Positions 20,149-31,046 of a DNA stretch of 64,000 nucleotides are shown one piece after another. Source of the stretch: Jackrogersella multiformis (taxonomy: Eukaryota > Ascomycota > Sordariomycetes > Xylariales > Hypoxylaceae). Location: contig CADCXD010000007.1 of assembly GCA_902806575.1 (NCBI GenBank), forward strand, positions 992,001 to 1,056,000, in the 5' to 3' direction. The notes below the pieces were generated by a model. That model saw nothing but the letters and a program-made list of their open reading frames with translations, did no database searches and was not told where the DNA came from. Position 1 is the first letter of the stretch; each line of letters opens with the position of its first letter. Made by a program: the position numbers and the translations under genes.

Positions 20149-23099
20149 GACCGAGGCGAACTGCCGCTGCGCAGGCCGGGGAAAGGAAAGGAAGGGAAGG
20201 AAAAGAAAAGAAAGGAAAGGACGAGAAGTAACACGGGAAAGCCCGCCGAGAGCGACGACGGCTTGGTGATAGAGCGGAGGAAACGAAAACGACAAACGAC
20301 AAACGAAAACAACGAAAACTGCAAAAAAAAAAAAACCCGAAAACGAAAACGAATAGAGCGGACCGGGACCTTTTATTTTACCTTATTATTTTCACGAGGC
20401 TGGGATCGCGTCGATGACGATGCTGCTTGTTTGCCAAGATGTTAACGAGCGGACGAGCGAACGATTCCGGGTCTCCTTGGTCTCGGTCCAGACGAGGGTA
20501 CGGGTTATTATCAAGGGATACACAAAAGCACGGGGCGGTTTGTCGAGAGGGAAAATCTCGAAAAGCGTCTCGGGGCAAGGGATTTTTTTTTTAAACGATA
20601 ATATTTCTTTTTTCTTTCGCTGCTGTCAGCTGTAACATGTAATTGTTGTCGCTGTCGTCATGTACGAGGTATGGGGAGGTAGGGGAGGGGAACGAACGAA
20701 CCAGCCTCCGCGGATAGATTGCCGACGTGTCAACGGATTCTCACGGGAGTGGCGGGCGGCCTTTCATCACGACATTCCTTTTTTATCGTCTCTTTCTTTT
20801 GTCTCAACACTTGTCACATCATATCATCGGGTACCGGGAGGGAAAAGGGATTACCAAAAGATACCCTACGGGAAGGGGATATTAAGGGGCCAACCTTCGT
20901 ATCATGTATTCCACCCTCAATCTGTATTGCTAGTGTAAGGTTGTCTGTCGGCCATTACTTCTTCATCGGATGTTGTAAGTTGTAATCTGGTTCATCATCA
21001 TCAGCGTCATCGTCGTCATAATGTATCAGGTCTTAGACAATGAGCACGAGCTCGAAACGGGAGAGGGGGAGGTTGGGATTTTTAGCGAGCATAGAATATT
21101 TCAAACTGCAAGAGTGGTTTTTATTAGTTAATTCATCAACGACAACATCAACAACATGCTACATTTTGATAACATCTTGCACATCCATCTTACATGGTTA
21201 AGTTGAGATATATTTTGAAGTACCTACAGTCACTGTAGGTACAGTTTAGTGATTGTTTTTCTGTTCACCTGGCCCCACTGTACTAATAAAGACTGAGGGG
21301 TTAGTGGGACATATCACGCGTAGAAGCGCTTATAAATAGACTTTAGGAGGTACCTAGTCCTATGGATTTCATCCAATCGTAGCTAACCCCGCCACCCAAA
21401 AGCGGCAGTGTAGAGGTCATCCCTACCTACCTAGCCTAGGTACCTAGTGTAGATAGGGGTAGCATCTCTCTCATCCTCTTTGCTTAAGACTTACCTCACA
21501 CGATCACTTAACTTACCTAGGTAGGTTATTAATAATTAACAATAAACAAAACCCCATTCAACTGCATACCTAGAGCCAACATAGATAGTCCTCAAGTGCC
21601 GAGTATCCCGGACAAGAGAGAAATTAGGACAACTACGATGGATTTCGTTAATCAACCCAAGCTATAAGCTACCAAGGTAGTCAGACATTCACAGCAAAGC
21701 TTCTTAAGCCTCTTGCAGATTTCCCATGACACCACAAATCAACTTTCCGAACCGCGAGATATTCCTTCGTCAGCCAATTTACCGTTATACCTACCTACAT
21801 ACCTACACATAACCCTAGAAATATCAAGAGTATTACATGCCTACCTAGGTACATTTTGACCATTTGACCATCTACAGCGACTTGTTCACCGCCACGGCCG
21901 ATCAGCCCGCGGGGATCCCCGCTGCTGGACACGATGGTATGGGGTATCGATCCGCCGTGCCGCTGTTATACCTGGCAGTGTGGATCGATAGAGTATGTAG
22001 CTAAATAATACACTATTGCTACCTACACTTAGGTACGCATGAGCCTGTTTATATGCGGGTACCTAGGTAAACATACTAGGCATATATGCCACCGGCCAGC
22101 TTGGGTACCGGACGGCCTGACGCAGAAAAAAAGGAAGGAAAATTTGGAACTAAACGGGCGAGAAACGCGCGAAAGGGGTGTCCCTATCTCATGTGTACCT
22201 ATCACCACAAGAGGCTTAGAGGGATTCGTACTAGCTGGCCACCTAGGTAGGCAAGACTATATTACCTAGGTACCTACCTGTTTCCAAGGCGCTTAACACC
22301 GACGCAATCACAATTCACATCAACTGTCCCGATGTCAGAGACAAGCGAATTGTATTAGCTGATCCCGGCCGCACTACGCACGCCCAAGGACCGCCCGAAT
22401 TAAAAATATAGAAACAGGTGGCTCGCCAGAAAGCCGTCGAGCCATCCCACGTTGTATAGCGTCCCCTCCTCCTCCCAGCCAACACGCGGCCGACATACAA
22501 AGCAGCTCTTCTGCGCCTGCGAAGCTCAACGCACTTCCAGATCCAGCAAAAACGTGTCGTCCCAACAAATGTGCAAGGCTCAACTTTTCTGCTCGTATCT
22601 GTTAGCTCGATGGTTAGGACGTATGATAAGTATGGATAAGCTAGTATCGAGGAAGAACCGACCTTACATGTATTCTTACAAATTGCGGATGTTCTGCCTA
22701 CTCGGTGGGATTGCCTTGTCCGTCGTGATGATGGCGGAACACACCTTCGTAGACCAGTAACTACCCTAACTAGTATCCGCATCAGGTAGTATCATCGAGG
22801 GCATACACCAATTAGTGGTGTGGTGCGGTGTCAACAGATAAGTCCAACAATAGGCCACGGAACGGGACAAGAGAGAACAATTCGTGTTTATTATGATGGA
22901 ATTACTGCGTATGAGTGCCCTTGATCCTCTGGTGCCAATTATTGTAGTGTCATGCTAGCTTAACGGGGGCCACTTTCCATCGAGCTGTTTCAAGAAGTTT
23001 TGTGATATATATATATATCAGTAGAAGAATGTCAGCTACTACAGCGGGAGTGAATAGTTACTCGACTAAAATGATCTCCGTGGTTGATGAATTAAAAAG
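20149..23099. other. Intergenic spacer, about 2.95 kb, between convergent genes
   Basis: Holds the 3' flanks of the coiled-coil gene and BYE1, which converge here. Purine-rich GGAAAGGAAAGGAAGGG runs occur at 20180-20220, and a 13-base A run near 20324-20336. ACCTAGGT palindromes cluster tightly: 21525-21532, 21843-21850, 22061-22068, 22241-22248 and 22264-22271, with related CCTAGG/TACCTA copies at 21421-21447. ORFs of up to 155 codons at 22315-22782 have no recognisable features. Confidence 0.6.
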
Positions 23100-25871
23100 T
23101 CAGGTTTTAGGCTGAGCTGCTGATGCCGAATGCTCATGTGTCGCAGCAGCAAGTGTTGATTGAACGAGACCAGGTGATGACGAGTTCGTCTGCGGTCCAG
23201 GCTTGCGTACGTTATTGCCATCCTCTGTAAGGAGCTTACTTAGAAGCTGTAGGTCATTTCGGGCCCTGCTATCACGTTCGAGAGCTCGGCGAACAGCCGT
23301 CCATTCGCCTTCTTTCATCCGGGCAGCATGAGGAAGCAGGAAGGAGACGATAGGGCTATCAAAGAGATCACCAAGAACCTCCTTCGCCTTTGTCTCACCT
23401 TCCGCCTGCGCGGCTCGTAAAGCGGGCACCATGGGGTCCTGGGTCACCGGCGTCGAGAACGCTGATGGTGCTTGACGTGGTGCTGGTATCATTGGTGCCG
23501 GGTGGCCTGGAATCTTAGGTGGCGGGACCGGTGTTTGGCTGTAGTGAGGTTGGGGTTGAGGTAGGCTATGGTTGCTAAATGTGCCTTGTGGGGTCGCAGG
23601 CGACCATGTCGGACCTGAAATGGATGGCCTCGACTGGAAGGGAGTTGGAGTTCCCTGAGTCGGCGTTCCCGACGCAACTTTCTGCATCTCGGACCGCTGT
23701 TGATCTACCGGTATCTGAAAATGCTTTTCGTCTCGATAAACAAATATCATCAAGAGTATGGGCTCCGAACGGTTCAGGGGGACAAGATGACCGTCGATAT
23801 TTTGAATCGGTTCTGGAATCGGGCCATCGCCCGCGGGCACAGGGACTAGATATGTGTCCCTGACATTGCCAAGCTTCTTCTCATTGACGACTCCGTATCG
23901 TTTCTTGGATTGGAAATAATCGATGATTTTTAGGAACTGCTGGCGTGCGTTGGGGTCTGTCGGGTGGCTCGGGGTGAGGCTAGTGATCACCAAATCAACC
24001 TGGTTGTTATACCTCAAACCGCAAAGATAAGGAATTGCCTTTTCCTCGGTGATTCGGCCGGCAACCATAAGAACAGGCGGTATGAGGTCTTTCCATGCAA
24101 TGTTTCTAACAGTGCTAAGGTCCGCACCGCCGGCATACTTCGCCCTGACGTCGACATCGCCCACGTTGGTCATAACAAGAGGGCCGCGCCAGACAACTTC
24201 CGGGTCAATATTCTCAGATGGAGAATATGGTGGAGAATCGGTACCGTCTTCCTGGAGCAATCGATCGACTTCGGGATCATCGCCCGGACCAGTCGATGGG
24301 ACCTGCGTCGAGGCTCGTCTTTGCAGTGATGCCACAGGGGATCGTACACTCGAGAAGACTTTGCCAATATCGAAATCGGACTTTTTGGGGGAGTGCTGAG
24401 GGGGTTGAGTCTCAATTCGAAGAGGCCCTGCCGATGAATTCGATCTACTGCCACGGTTGGCAGGCGATGCTACCTTGTCAGCTGACGAGGTAGCAAGCTC
24501 GTTGTTCGCGCTTCCGGTCTCATTTGCCTCCTCCAGGCCTTGGCGTCGAAGATGAGAAGGTGTGTCATCTGTCTCGACCGCGAAGTGATCCTGCTCTATC
24601 AGCTCTTCTCCCTTGTGAGTTCGTCGAACTCGTGGACCATCTTCTGTAATTAAGATCGACTGTTTCTCTGCACGAGCTTTCATCTCGGCAGTCTCGCGCT
24701 GTAGCTCCTTGGTTGCCAATTCATCGCCGGTCATCACCACAAAGGAAGTGGGTGGCAACGACTTATTAAGTATCTGAGCCGCAAGCTCGACATTATTCTT
24801 CAGACTGAACATGAGCGTCCGAAGCTGCGAGGCATTGTGGGAAGTATTTGGATGGGTATCAAGAAAGGCGCGCTCGATCTCAATGGCTAGACGTTCGGCG
24901 ACGACCTTTTTGGACAAGCCGGCTGGGATGGCGTATAGTTTCTTCTTCTCGGTGATATCAATGGCAGCATCAAGTGACTTTTGTAAGCCTTGCGCTGCCT
25001 GTCTTCGAGGACCTTCGAGCTTCTGGATGCTGTCTGGAAGATCATTCGGGGGAGTATATTTGGGGATTGAAGGACCTGGCTGAGCTTCCACCTTTCGAAG
25101 CTTGGTCTGTGGCCCCTGTGAATGATCACGAGACTTACGTTTCCCCTTCGCGACAACCGGCTCGGGTTCAGTGACACTGCCTTCCTTCTTTGTATCAGGC
25201 GTCGGGGATGGCTTCGCCTTGGTGTTGGTAGCACTCGGCGACGCGCGCTCCTTAGTGTCGCTTACTCGCTTGCCCTTGCTCTTCCGGCCACCTTTCTTTC
25301 GCTTCTTCTCTTCCTCCTCTTGGCGCCTCCGCTGACGAACCTCCCATGGTTTTTCTCCTCTCTTGATCGCCTCAAGCGTTTCCTTGTGGTCAGCAGGACG
25401 GCACTCTTCGCAGAAATATTCCTTAGGTAAATCCTCAGTGAAGATGCTCAGCCCCATGCATACATTATGCTGCCAAGAGCCACATCGGTCGCAAGCGATC
25501 CAGGCTTCGTTAGCATCGTCGTCTTGTGTCGTCGCACCACAAATACAACGGATGACTTCCTCTTCGTCCTGCTTCTCATCTTTTTCTACCTTCTTGCTGC
25601 CCTTTTTCGTCTGCTTCCGTTTCGGCTCTGGTCCGTTCTCGAGCTGATCGAATGCTTTCGTGTGCTGACCCTTTGTGGCTCGCACAGACCGACGCGGTTC
25701 GTGCTCTATGGTGTGAAGGTTTCTGGTTAGTGAACGGGTTATTGGATGATTGGAATCACTTGTAATGGTCGACATTGACGACCGCTTGGTGGCCATGTTG
25801 GTACTTCTTTCTCGGAGGGGTGCTGAGCTGCTTTTTGCAGCGCAGACTCTTATGGCGCGCTTACCAGACAT
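23100..25871 (-). CDS. bye1: Transcription factor BYE1-like: PHD finger, TFIIS central domain, SPOC domain
   Basis: A single uninterrupted 923-codon ORF. The order of domains is diagnostic: a C4HC3 PHD finger at about 107-159 (CICG...CDRCGSWQHNVC...FCEEC), a TFIIS central (M) domain at about 280-400 (SLDAAIDITEKKK, AIEIERAFL, RTLMFSLKNN, ATKELQRETAEMKARAEKQ), and a SPOC domain at about 555-720 (VWRGPLVMTNVGDVDVRA...WKDLIPPVLMVAGRI...PILLMIFVYRD). Family knowledge: yeast Bye1 binds RNA polymerase II through its TFIIS-like domain and methylated histone H3K4 through the PHD finger, acting during early elongation in the nucleus. Unlike TFIIS there is no C-terminal zinc ribbon, so it should not stimulate transcript cleavage. 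The last ~200 residues are Pro/Gln/Ser-rich. An internal Met at residue 26 could be an alternative start. Lys/Arg-rich segments at 80-100 and 170-215 are probable nuclear localisation signals. Confidence 0.93.
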   Translation of the reverse strand: MSGKRAIRVCAAKSSSAPLRERSTNMATKRSSMSTITSDSNHPITRSLTRNLHTIEHEPRRSVRATKGQHTKAFDQLENGPEPKRKQTKKGSKKVEKDEKQDEEEVIRCICGATTQDDDANEAWIACDRCGSWQHNVCMGLSIFTEDLPKEYFCEECRPADHKETLEAIKRGEKPWEVRQRRRQEEEEKKRKKGGRKSKGKRVSDTKERASPSATNTKAKPSPTPDTKKEGSVTEPEPVVAKGKRKSRDHSQGPQTKLRKVEAQPGPSIPKYTPPNDLPDSIQKLEGPRRQAAQGLQKSLDAAIDITEKKKLYAIPAGLSKKVVAERLAIEIERAFLDTHPNTSHNASQLRTLMFSLKNNVELAAQILNKSLPPTSFVVMTGDELATKELQRETAEMKARAEKQSILITEDGPRVRRTHKGEELIEQDHFAVETDDTPSHLRRQGLEEANETGSANNELATSSADKVASPANRGSRSNSSAGPLRIETQPPQHSPKKSDFDIGKVFSSVRSPVASLQRRASTQVPSTGPGDDPEVDRLLQEDGTDSPPYSPSENIDPEVVWRGPLVMTNVGDVDVRAKYAGGADLSTVRNIAWKDLIPPVLMVAGRITEEKAIPYLCGLRYNNQVDLVITSLTPSHPTDPNARQQFLKIIDYFQSKKRYGVVNEKKLGNVRDTYLVPVPAGDGPIPEPIQNIDGHLVPLNRSEPILLMIFVYRDEKHFQIPVDQQRSEMQKVASGTPTQGTPTPFQSRPSISGPTWSPATPQGTFSNHSLPQPQPHYSQTPVPPPKIPGHPAPMIPAPRQAPSAFSTPVTQDPMVPALRAAQAEGETKAKEVLGDLFDSPIVSFLLPHAARMKEGEWTAVRRALERDSRARNDLQLLSKLLTEDGNNVRKPGPQTNSSSPGLVQSTLAAATHEHSASAAQPKT

Positions 25872-27081
25872 GACGAGGATCAGTACGATAGTATAATTCT
25901 GTGTCTACGTTGCGCCGGGACTTGGGAAATTGGCAGCACTCTTCAGGCAATCACGTCTTCTACGAAGCTGGGTTGGTCTATGATGCTGACCAAAGAAGGT
26001 GATGGCAAAATGACCAATATGAGGTCCCAAGCACTTCTAGCTCCTAATGAGACCTAGCTTTTTCCCTTTTCCTTTTGGTTCTAGTTAGTCGGAGGGGAAT
26101 TCGCGAGGTCTGCCCATGAGTAATCGACAAGCGATGAGGGATCTAGTGGGATGGTAGAAGACGTTGGTGTCCTGGTGGTGTCCTGGTAGTGTCCTAGTGG
26201 TGTCGCGAGATGAATAGATAGATAGACCACCAATGACGCGATTGATGCCTCCTTCTCAGATGAGAGAGGTAAGAAAAGAATAAAGGTATTTAACCGATGT
26301 AGAATATGCGCAAGCACCGTATTTTGAGGTGTCGAATGTCAAGTGTCTTGTGTCGTGTCGTATCGTTATTGTTGTTGTTGTTTTTGGGAGACCGTGACGT
26401 GGTGCGTGGTTCTAACCGGTGTTGAAATGTTGAAATCGGGAAGTCGGGAAGTCGGTCGCGAGGGGAGGTTCTTCGTTCTTCCTTCTTGACCGTTGAATTA
26501 TTCTAATAAGCTTCCAGTTGTTCCAGCTGATGGAGATAGGTGGAGACAAATTAAGCAAATTAAGCACGGACATTGGTGCAGAACATTGAAAAATATTCCA
26601 TCGTTATGTACCCAGGTACCTCCCCTCTTATTCCCCGCACAGGCCACAGCATCATGCGATGACCTCGGGACACTGGAATTAGTAAGCAGTCAGTTAGTCA
26701 GCCTGTGGCTTATCTATAACACTAGCCACACATAAGCCACCGCAACTGCACCTGGGCAACTTCTAGGTACCTAGAGCTTTCAGTTCCATCCAGCACCTGA
26801 TTGTACTATGTACGCGTCGGAGCTCTTGCCTAGCTGCCCTAGCCTTAGTTCTACAGCCCTGCCCTTTCCAGAAATCAATTCGCAGCATCCCAGTGTTCAA
26901 TGTTCTCGATGTTCCCAACTTGATTATTGATACCACCTACAAAAAAAACAAAAAACAATACTGGAATACAATACAAACAATACAACCAATTTCCCACTTT
27001 TATCACTCTGTCAATTCATCTCACCTCACCACCCACTGCCCACGAATCGAGGTATCATTTTCCACGGCCGGATTTCCCACC
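25872..27081. other. Divergent promoter region between bye1 and the PRE9-type gene
   Basis: About 1.2 kb shared upstream DNA of two divergently transcribed core genes. Nothing coding is supported. There are GTCCTGGTGGT-like direct repeats at 26166-26203 (GTGTCCTGGTGGTGTCCTGGTAGTGTCCTAGTGGTGTC), a GTTGTTGTTGTT run near 26368-26380, and the sequence TCTAGGTACCTAGA at 26763-26776, a perfect 14-base palindrome. Confidence 0.55.
26166..26206 (+). repeat. Degenerate 13-base tandem repeat, GTGTCCTGGTG-type
   Basis: Three to four imperfect tandem copies of GTGTCCTGGTGGT lie in the spacer between bye1 and the proteasome gene. It is a small local duplication with no assigned function. Confidence 0.6.
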
Positions 27082-28037
27082 ATGTCTCGCCGCTACGATT
27101 CCCGAGTAAGCTTGGGAGCTGCCTATCCGTTATAATATTATATGCGTGGAAGCTCACATGTCGGACAGACTACCATCTTTTCTCCCGAGGGTCGCTTGTA
27201 TCAAGTCGAATACGCCCTCGAAGCCATATCCCATGCCGGAACTGCCATCGGGATCCTCGCCAAGGACGGCATCGTCCTGGCCGCCGAACGCAAGGTCACG
27301 TCCAAGCTATTAGAGCAAGATACGTCGGCGGAGAAGCTCTACATCTTGAACGAGTGCGTATTAGAATTACGTCCGGGTATTGAAATCGAATTTTAGGCGC
27401 TAATAAACATCAGCAACATGATTTGTGCGGTAGCTGGCATGACGGCCGATGCGAACATCCTCATCAACTACGCCCGACAAGCCGCTCAACGGTACCTTCT
27501 AACCTACAACGAAGACATCCCATGCGAGCAGCTAGTGCGAAGGCTATGTGATCTCAAGCAAGGGTATACTCAACACGGCGGCTTGCGGCCGTTTGGCGTA
27601 TCCTTCATCTACGCCGGATGGGACCCTCAGCGACAGTTTCAGCTTTACCTGAGCAACCCTTCGGGAAACTACGGCGGCTGGAAGGCCACGAGTGCCGGCG
27701 CCAACAATGCGAGCGCCTCGAGCTTGTTGAAGCAGGACTACAAGGAGGATTGCACGCTGAAAGAGGCTTGCGGCATGGCAGTCAAGGTGCTTAGCAAGAC
27801 CATGGATTCCACCAAGCTGAGCAGCGAGAAGAGTGAGTCCAATATTACAACATGCCGAGATGGCAAGATCCCCCGTGATAGTATCCGTAATGCTAACCTG
27901 ACTCTGCAGTTGAATTTGCGACGGTGGGACAGACCAAGGACGGCAAGATCTACCACAGGCTTTGGAGTGCGGATGAGATCACTGCGCTCTTAAAGGAGCA
28001 TGATCTAGCAAAGGATGAGAGTGCGGAAGATAAATAA
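27082..28037 (+). CDS. PRE9: 20S proteasome alpha-3 subunit (PRE9 / PSMA4 type)
   Basis: Four exons, 27082-27105, 27169-27353, 27414-27832 and 27910-28037, give 251 residues. The first exon is only eight codons (MSRRYDSR) and joins to [16 protein letters not shown], the proteasome alpha-subunit signature. The second intron (donor GTGCGT) rebuilds [14 protein letters not shown], and the third restores [28 protein letters not shown] (here [13 protein letters not shown]) and LLKQDYKE are characteristic of the alpha-3 rather than other alpha paralogues. Family knowledge: alpha-3 is a non-catalytic outer-ring subunit of the 20S core, its N-terminus forms part of the gate, and it is the one dispensable alpha subunit in yeast. 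The C-terminus is shorter than in animals (no long KEKEK tail). Intron/exon limits are assigned by frame and homology and are well constrained. Confidence 0.95.
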
Positions 28038-28936
28038 AGGCAGGGAGATCTCTAGATCTTAGACCCCGTAGGTTTAGATTAACACGGAGTCGGCAGTGTA
28101 CTAATACCAACACTTAAGAGCACCAGCCGGACTTGATATCCATGTCCATGGATGTGACCTGATAAATAGGTTTTACGTCCAGGATTAACTGCTTAATACA
28201 TGCCTGAGCCATGCTGCTTTAAGCCCGAGCCCGGCCTGAACTTAGCTTGAATTACCTATTTCGGATGTTGAATAATTCCAAAAGTGACTGCTTCTCGACT
28301 TTCTAGGAAATCATCTGTTACCTGGTCTCTATAGCCTGGGCTCGAAGGTCAAGGTAATATTAATCAAAAATCTTACAATTAATTATCTACGTAGATAACT
28401 AATTATTTGTAACAAGCCTTAAAAATAACAGTAAACCTGTATTGTCATTTACCTCGTTTTAATACTCGATCAAGAACAGGTTCACCCCCGCTGTTGCGAG
28501 AACGTGAACCCACCTTTTGAAGGGCATCACTGTTTTAGGCACTGACGGGTGGGAAGGCCGCCACTGATTCGGGGCCCCACGCGGCCCCGTCAGCTGCGTG
28601 ACGCTCGCTGTAGATATGCAATGTAGCGGCACCCGACGAGGTAGGCATAGGCGTACGAGCTCCCGTGTCGGTACGAGGTTCGTGTGGCGGAGAGTGTGGT
28701 ACGGCTCAAGGACGCGGAATTTGTCGGCGGCACGTTGGCAACCCTCGACGATGAAACGGTGAAGTATGGATATTAAAAGAACGAACGATTTCGTAGTTGT
28801 GCATAGGACGAGCCATAGGCAGTTGGCCAATAGAGAAGCAACATCGACGTGTATCAAACTTTCCTATTGGATATTTTGCATTTATATGATGAAATGGGTT
28901 CTATAAATCTTAAATATACAGCCGAATGCGACCCCG
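28038..28936. other. Intergenic spacer with a possible P450 N-terminal relic
   Basis: No intact gene. About 28240-28460 is AT-rich. A minus-strand open frame (28857-28459) has a hydrophobic stretch followed by RFIVEGCQRAADKFRVLEPYHT, which resembles the beginning of some fungal P450s; it is described under findings. No start context or complete gene can be supported. Confidence 0.45.
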
Positions 28937-30110
28937 TCACCCGATTTCGAACGACTTAGACATTCCTGCTATTAGATCTCTAACCATCACCGACATCGAC
29001 GTATCTGGCGTTAGATCTATAAACCGCTTCGACTCTGCGGGCCGATCCAGACCTCCATCGGGGAGCTTCATGTCGTACTTTGTGACCAGGCAGATGAGGA
29101 TCAGCTTGATAGTGACCTAGGCCATGAAGCGTCCCGGGCACCTGCAGGCCAGCACCCCAGTCGAACGCGTCCTCGGCCATGGAGGCGAACTGGAACTTGC
29201 TCGTGTCGAACCCGGCGCGGCGCCGCAGCCAGCGCTTGCCGTCAAACGTGCCGGCCTCGGGAATCAAGGCGCTTGTAGGGTCGGCGTTATAGCGCAGGTT
29301 GGGGAATGACACGACGGGGCCGGCGGGGACGTGCAGGCCGTCTTTGAACGTATATGAGGCCATGGCAAAGCGCTGGACAGTGGCTGCGTCGTGTAAGTAC
29401 ATGCCAAGGATGCCTTAAAAAGGGGTTGTGTGGTGGATTTGTCACTTGCCTTCCTGGAATGGCTTTATTCGTAGCGTCTCCTTCATAAACGAATCCATCG
29501 TTTTAAGTTCCCCGAGCGCGTGGCGCGTCCACACAGGGGAGTCTCTAAGCTCGTTCTTCGCAACGCGTTCGATTTCTTCGCGAATCTCAGTCAGGGCGCC
29601 AGGTGTGCCGAGCAGGCTGAAGAGCGACTGGAGCGCGATGAAGGAGGTGCCGTGCATGGACGCAAACATGACGATAAAAATATCCTGCACAGTCTCGTCC
29701 GGCGTAACTAACTTACCGTTCGCGCGGTAGCTATGCATAATCCATTGGATGAAGTCATCGTGCTTTTCGGCCCCGGCGCCATGGGCAGCGTAGGCGGCCT
29801 GCCGGGCCTCGAGCACAGGGCGCACGAGCTCGGCGGCCTCGTGGCGCGCCTTATTTACCTGAGCTACCTCCGGGTTCAAATAGTAGGCCGTCCAGTAGAG
29901 CACGGGGTAGTACTTCTTCCAAATGGCAGCCTGGGTAGCGAGGACACGGGTGATATATCTCATCGAAATGGCAGGCCAAAGCCTCGCAGAGTTCAGGGCC
30001 GACCATGACGCGCGCCGACATGTGGGAAAACAGCTCCACTTCATCGGTACCGTAGCTTTGTTTGCGCTGAGCAGCCGTATCCTGGGGGGGCTTCGGGCAC
30101 TATGAGTATC
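28937..30110 (-). pseudogene. Cytochrome P450 pseudogene, frameshifted at the haem loop, N-terminus missing
   Basis: Minus-strand pieces in different frames read in P450 order. They are ELFSHMSARVMVGPELCEA (30039-29980), then after a frame change near 29955 TRVLATQAAIWKKYYPVLYW, an I-helix-like FASMHGTSFIALQSLF, the K-helix ExxR (MKETLRIKP) near 29475, a likely intron (about 29445-29405), and RFAMASYTFKDGLHVPAG. FDWGAGLQ leads into the haem loop, where the frame breaks: CPGRFMA lies in another frame (near 29140), followed at once by TAG (29119-29117). The downstream VTIKLILICLVTKYDMKLPDGG and PDTSMSVMVRDL remain readable to a stop at 28937. Family knowledge: the Cys of CPG binds haem iron, so no contiguous active enzyme can be made. 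Roughly the first 150-170 residues and the membrane anchor are absent. The sequence type resembles fungal secondary-metabolism P450s (ent-kaurene-oxidase-like), an inference from motifs only. Confidence 0.85.
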
Positions 30111-30199
30111 GCCAGTCGGGGCATCCCGGGCCTCGGTGTGGGTGGGATCAATATAAGTAAGGCACATCGCTCAAATTCGGTGATATAACACTTATCACT

Positions 30200-31046
30200 G
30201 ACTGTACGCTCGGCTTATGTTAGTGGCTGAACTTGTCATCTCGGTCCTGATGCCTTTGCGCGAGCGTGGCACATATATCGGGCTGATGTTCGCTATCTTG
30301 TCCACGGTGTCTTCTATCGGCCCTGTCATATCCGGGGTGCTGGCTGACGAGACCAGTGACGATGGATTTGGTACATGGACCTCCCCATCAGCAGGTTGTG
30401 TCTGTCCATAAGCGTCATCTGGCTCCGGTTGGCACGATCGCGAGATGACAAGAGCTTCATGCACCGAATTCTCAGCATCGATTAGGTCGGTACAGCCTTG
30501 ATCATCACGTCAACCGTGACCATCATATGGGCCATCGCCTACGGCGGCGCGACAAAACCCTGGCCAGATGGCGACGTCATCGCCGGGCTTATCACCGGTC
30601 ATGTCGGCATTGCCCTCCTTGCGATCTAGCAAAGAATGCCACAGTGTAGAAAACAAATTGCTCCGCTGCGTCTGTTTGCGAACCGGACCTCGGCCGTCGC
30701 CGTTTTGTTTGGCCTTTCCGAACTGCAACGTCATTTATTGGCCCCTATTTGTGCTGCCACTTTACCTCCGGTTTGTACGCGGTACCTCTTCCAAGGATTC
30801 AGGAATTCAGTTGCTTCCCTTTATCTTCTTCTGCCCCGTCGGCTCCGCATCTGGAGGTGGAATGATAGCCAAAACGGGCCTGTACAAGCCCTTCCACCTC
30901 GCAGGTTTTGCCTTTTGTACGCTCAGCTTCGGGCTATTCTAGCTGCCGTGTTTGACAATCGCTTCTCCCAGCTGCTCTATACCATCGAGGACGAGTCTGC
31001 GCGAGCCGTGCTCGCTGACGGCAAGGCGTATGAGATAGACGCCTAG
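30200..31046 (+). pseudogene. MFS drug-efflux-type transporter pseudogene
   Basis: Homologous blocks in three frames keep the order of a 14-helix MFS exporter. AELVISVLMPLRERGTYIGL and STVSSIGPVISGVLAD (from 30217) are the helix 4-5 region with the conserved Gly/Pro motif. A frame change near 30358 leads to WYMDLPIS and LCLSISVIW. An in-frame TAG near 30484 interrupts LSID-VGTALIITSTVTI, and another stop follows HVGIALLAI near 30628. KDSGIQLLPFIFF and SGGGMIAKTGLYKPFHLAGFAF (30780-30920) are the helix 8-10 region. The last readable part, FDNRFSQLLYTIEDESARAVLADGKAYE (about 30948-31043), belongs near the C-terminus, so helices between are deleted. The N-terminal three helices are absent. At least two frameshifts, two stops and internal deletions make it non-functional. 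It is divergent from the adjacent P450 relic. Confidence 0.85.

Noticed and set aside
19207..20295. Second long antisense ORF (362 codons)
   Set aside because: Same reason: composition follows the reverse complement of the coiled-coil codons.
22600..22650. GTTAGCTCGATGGTTAGGAC resembles a tRNA D arm
   Set aside because: No anticodon stem or T arm can be paired around it and the flanks are not complementary.
22315..22782. 155-codon minus-strand ORF
   Set aside because: Arg/Cys-rich, no recognisable domain, and lies in a palindrome-rich spacer.
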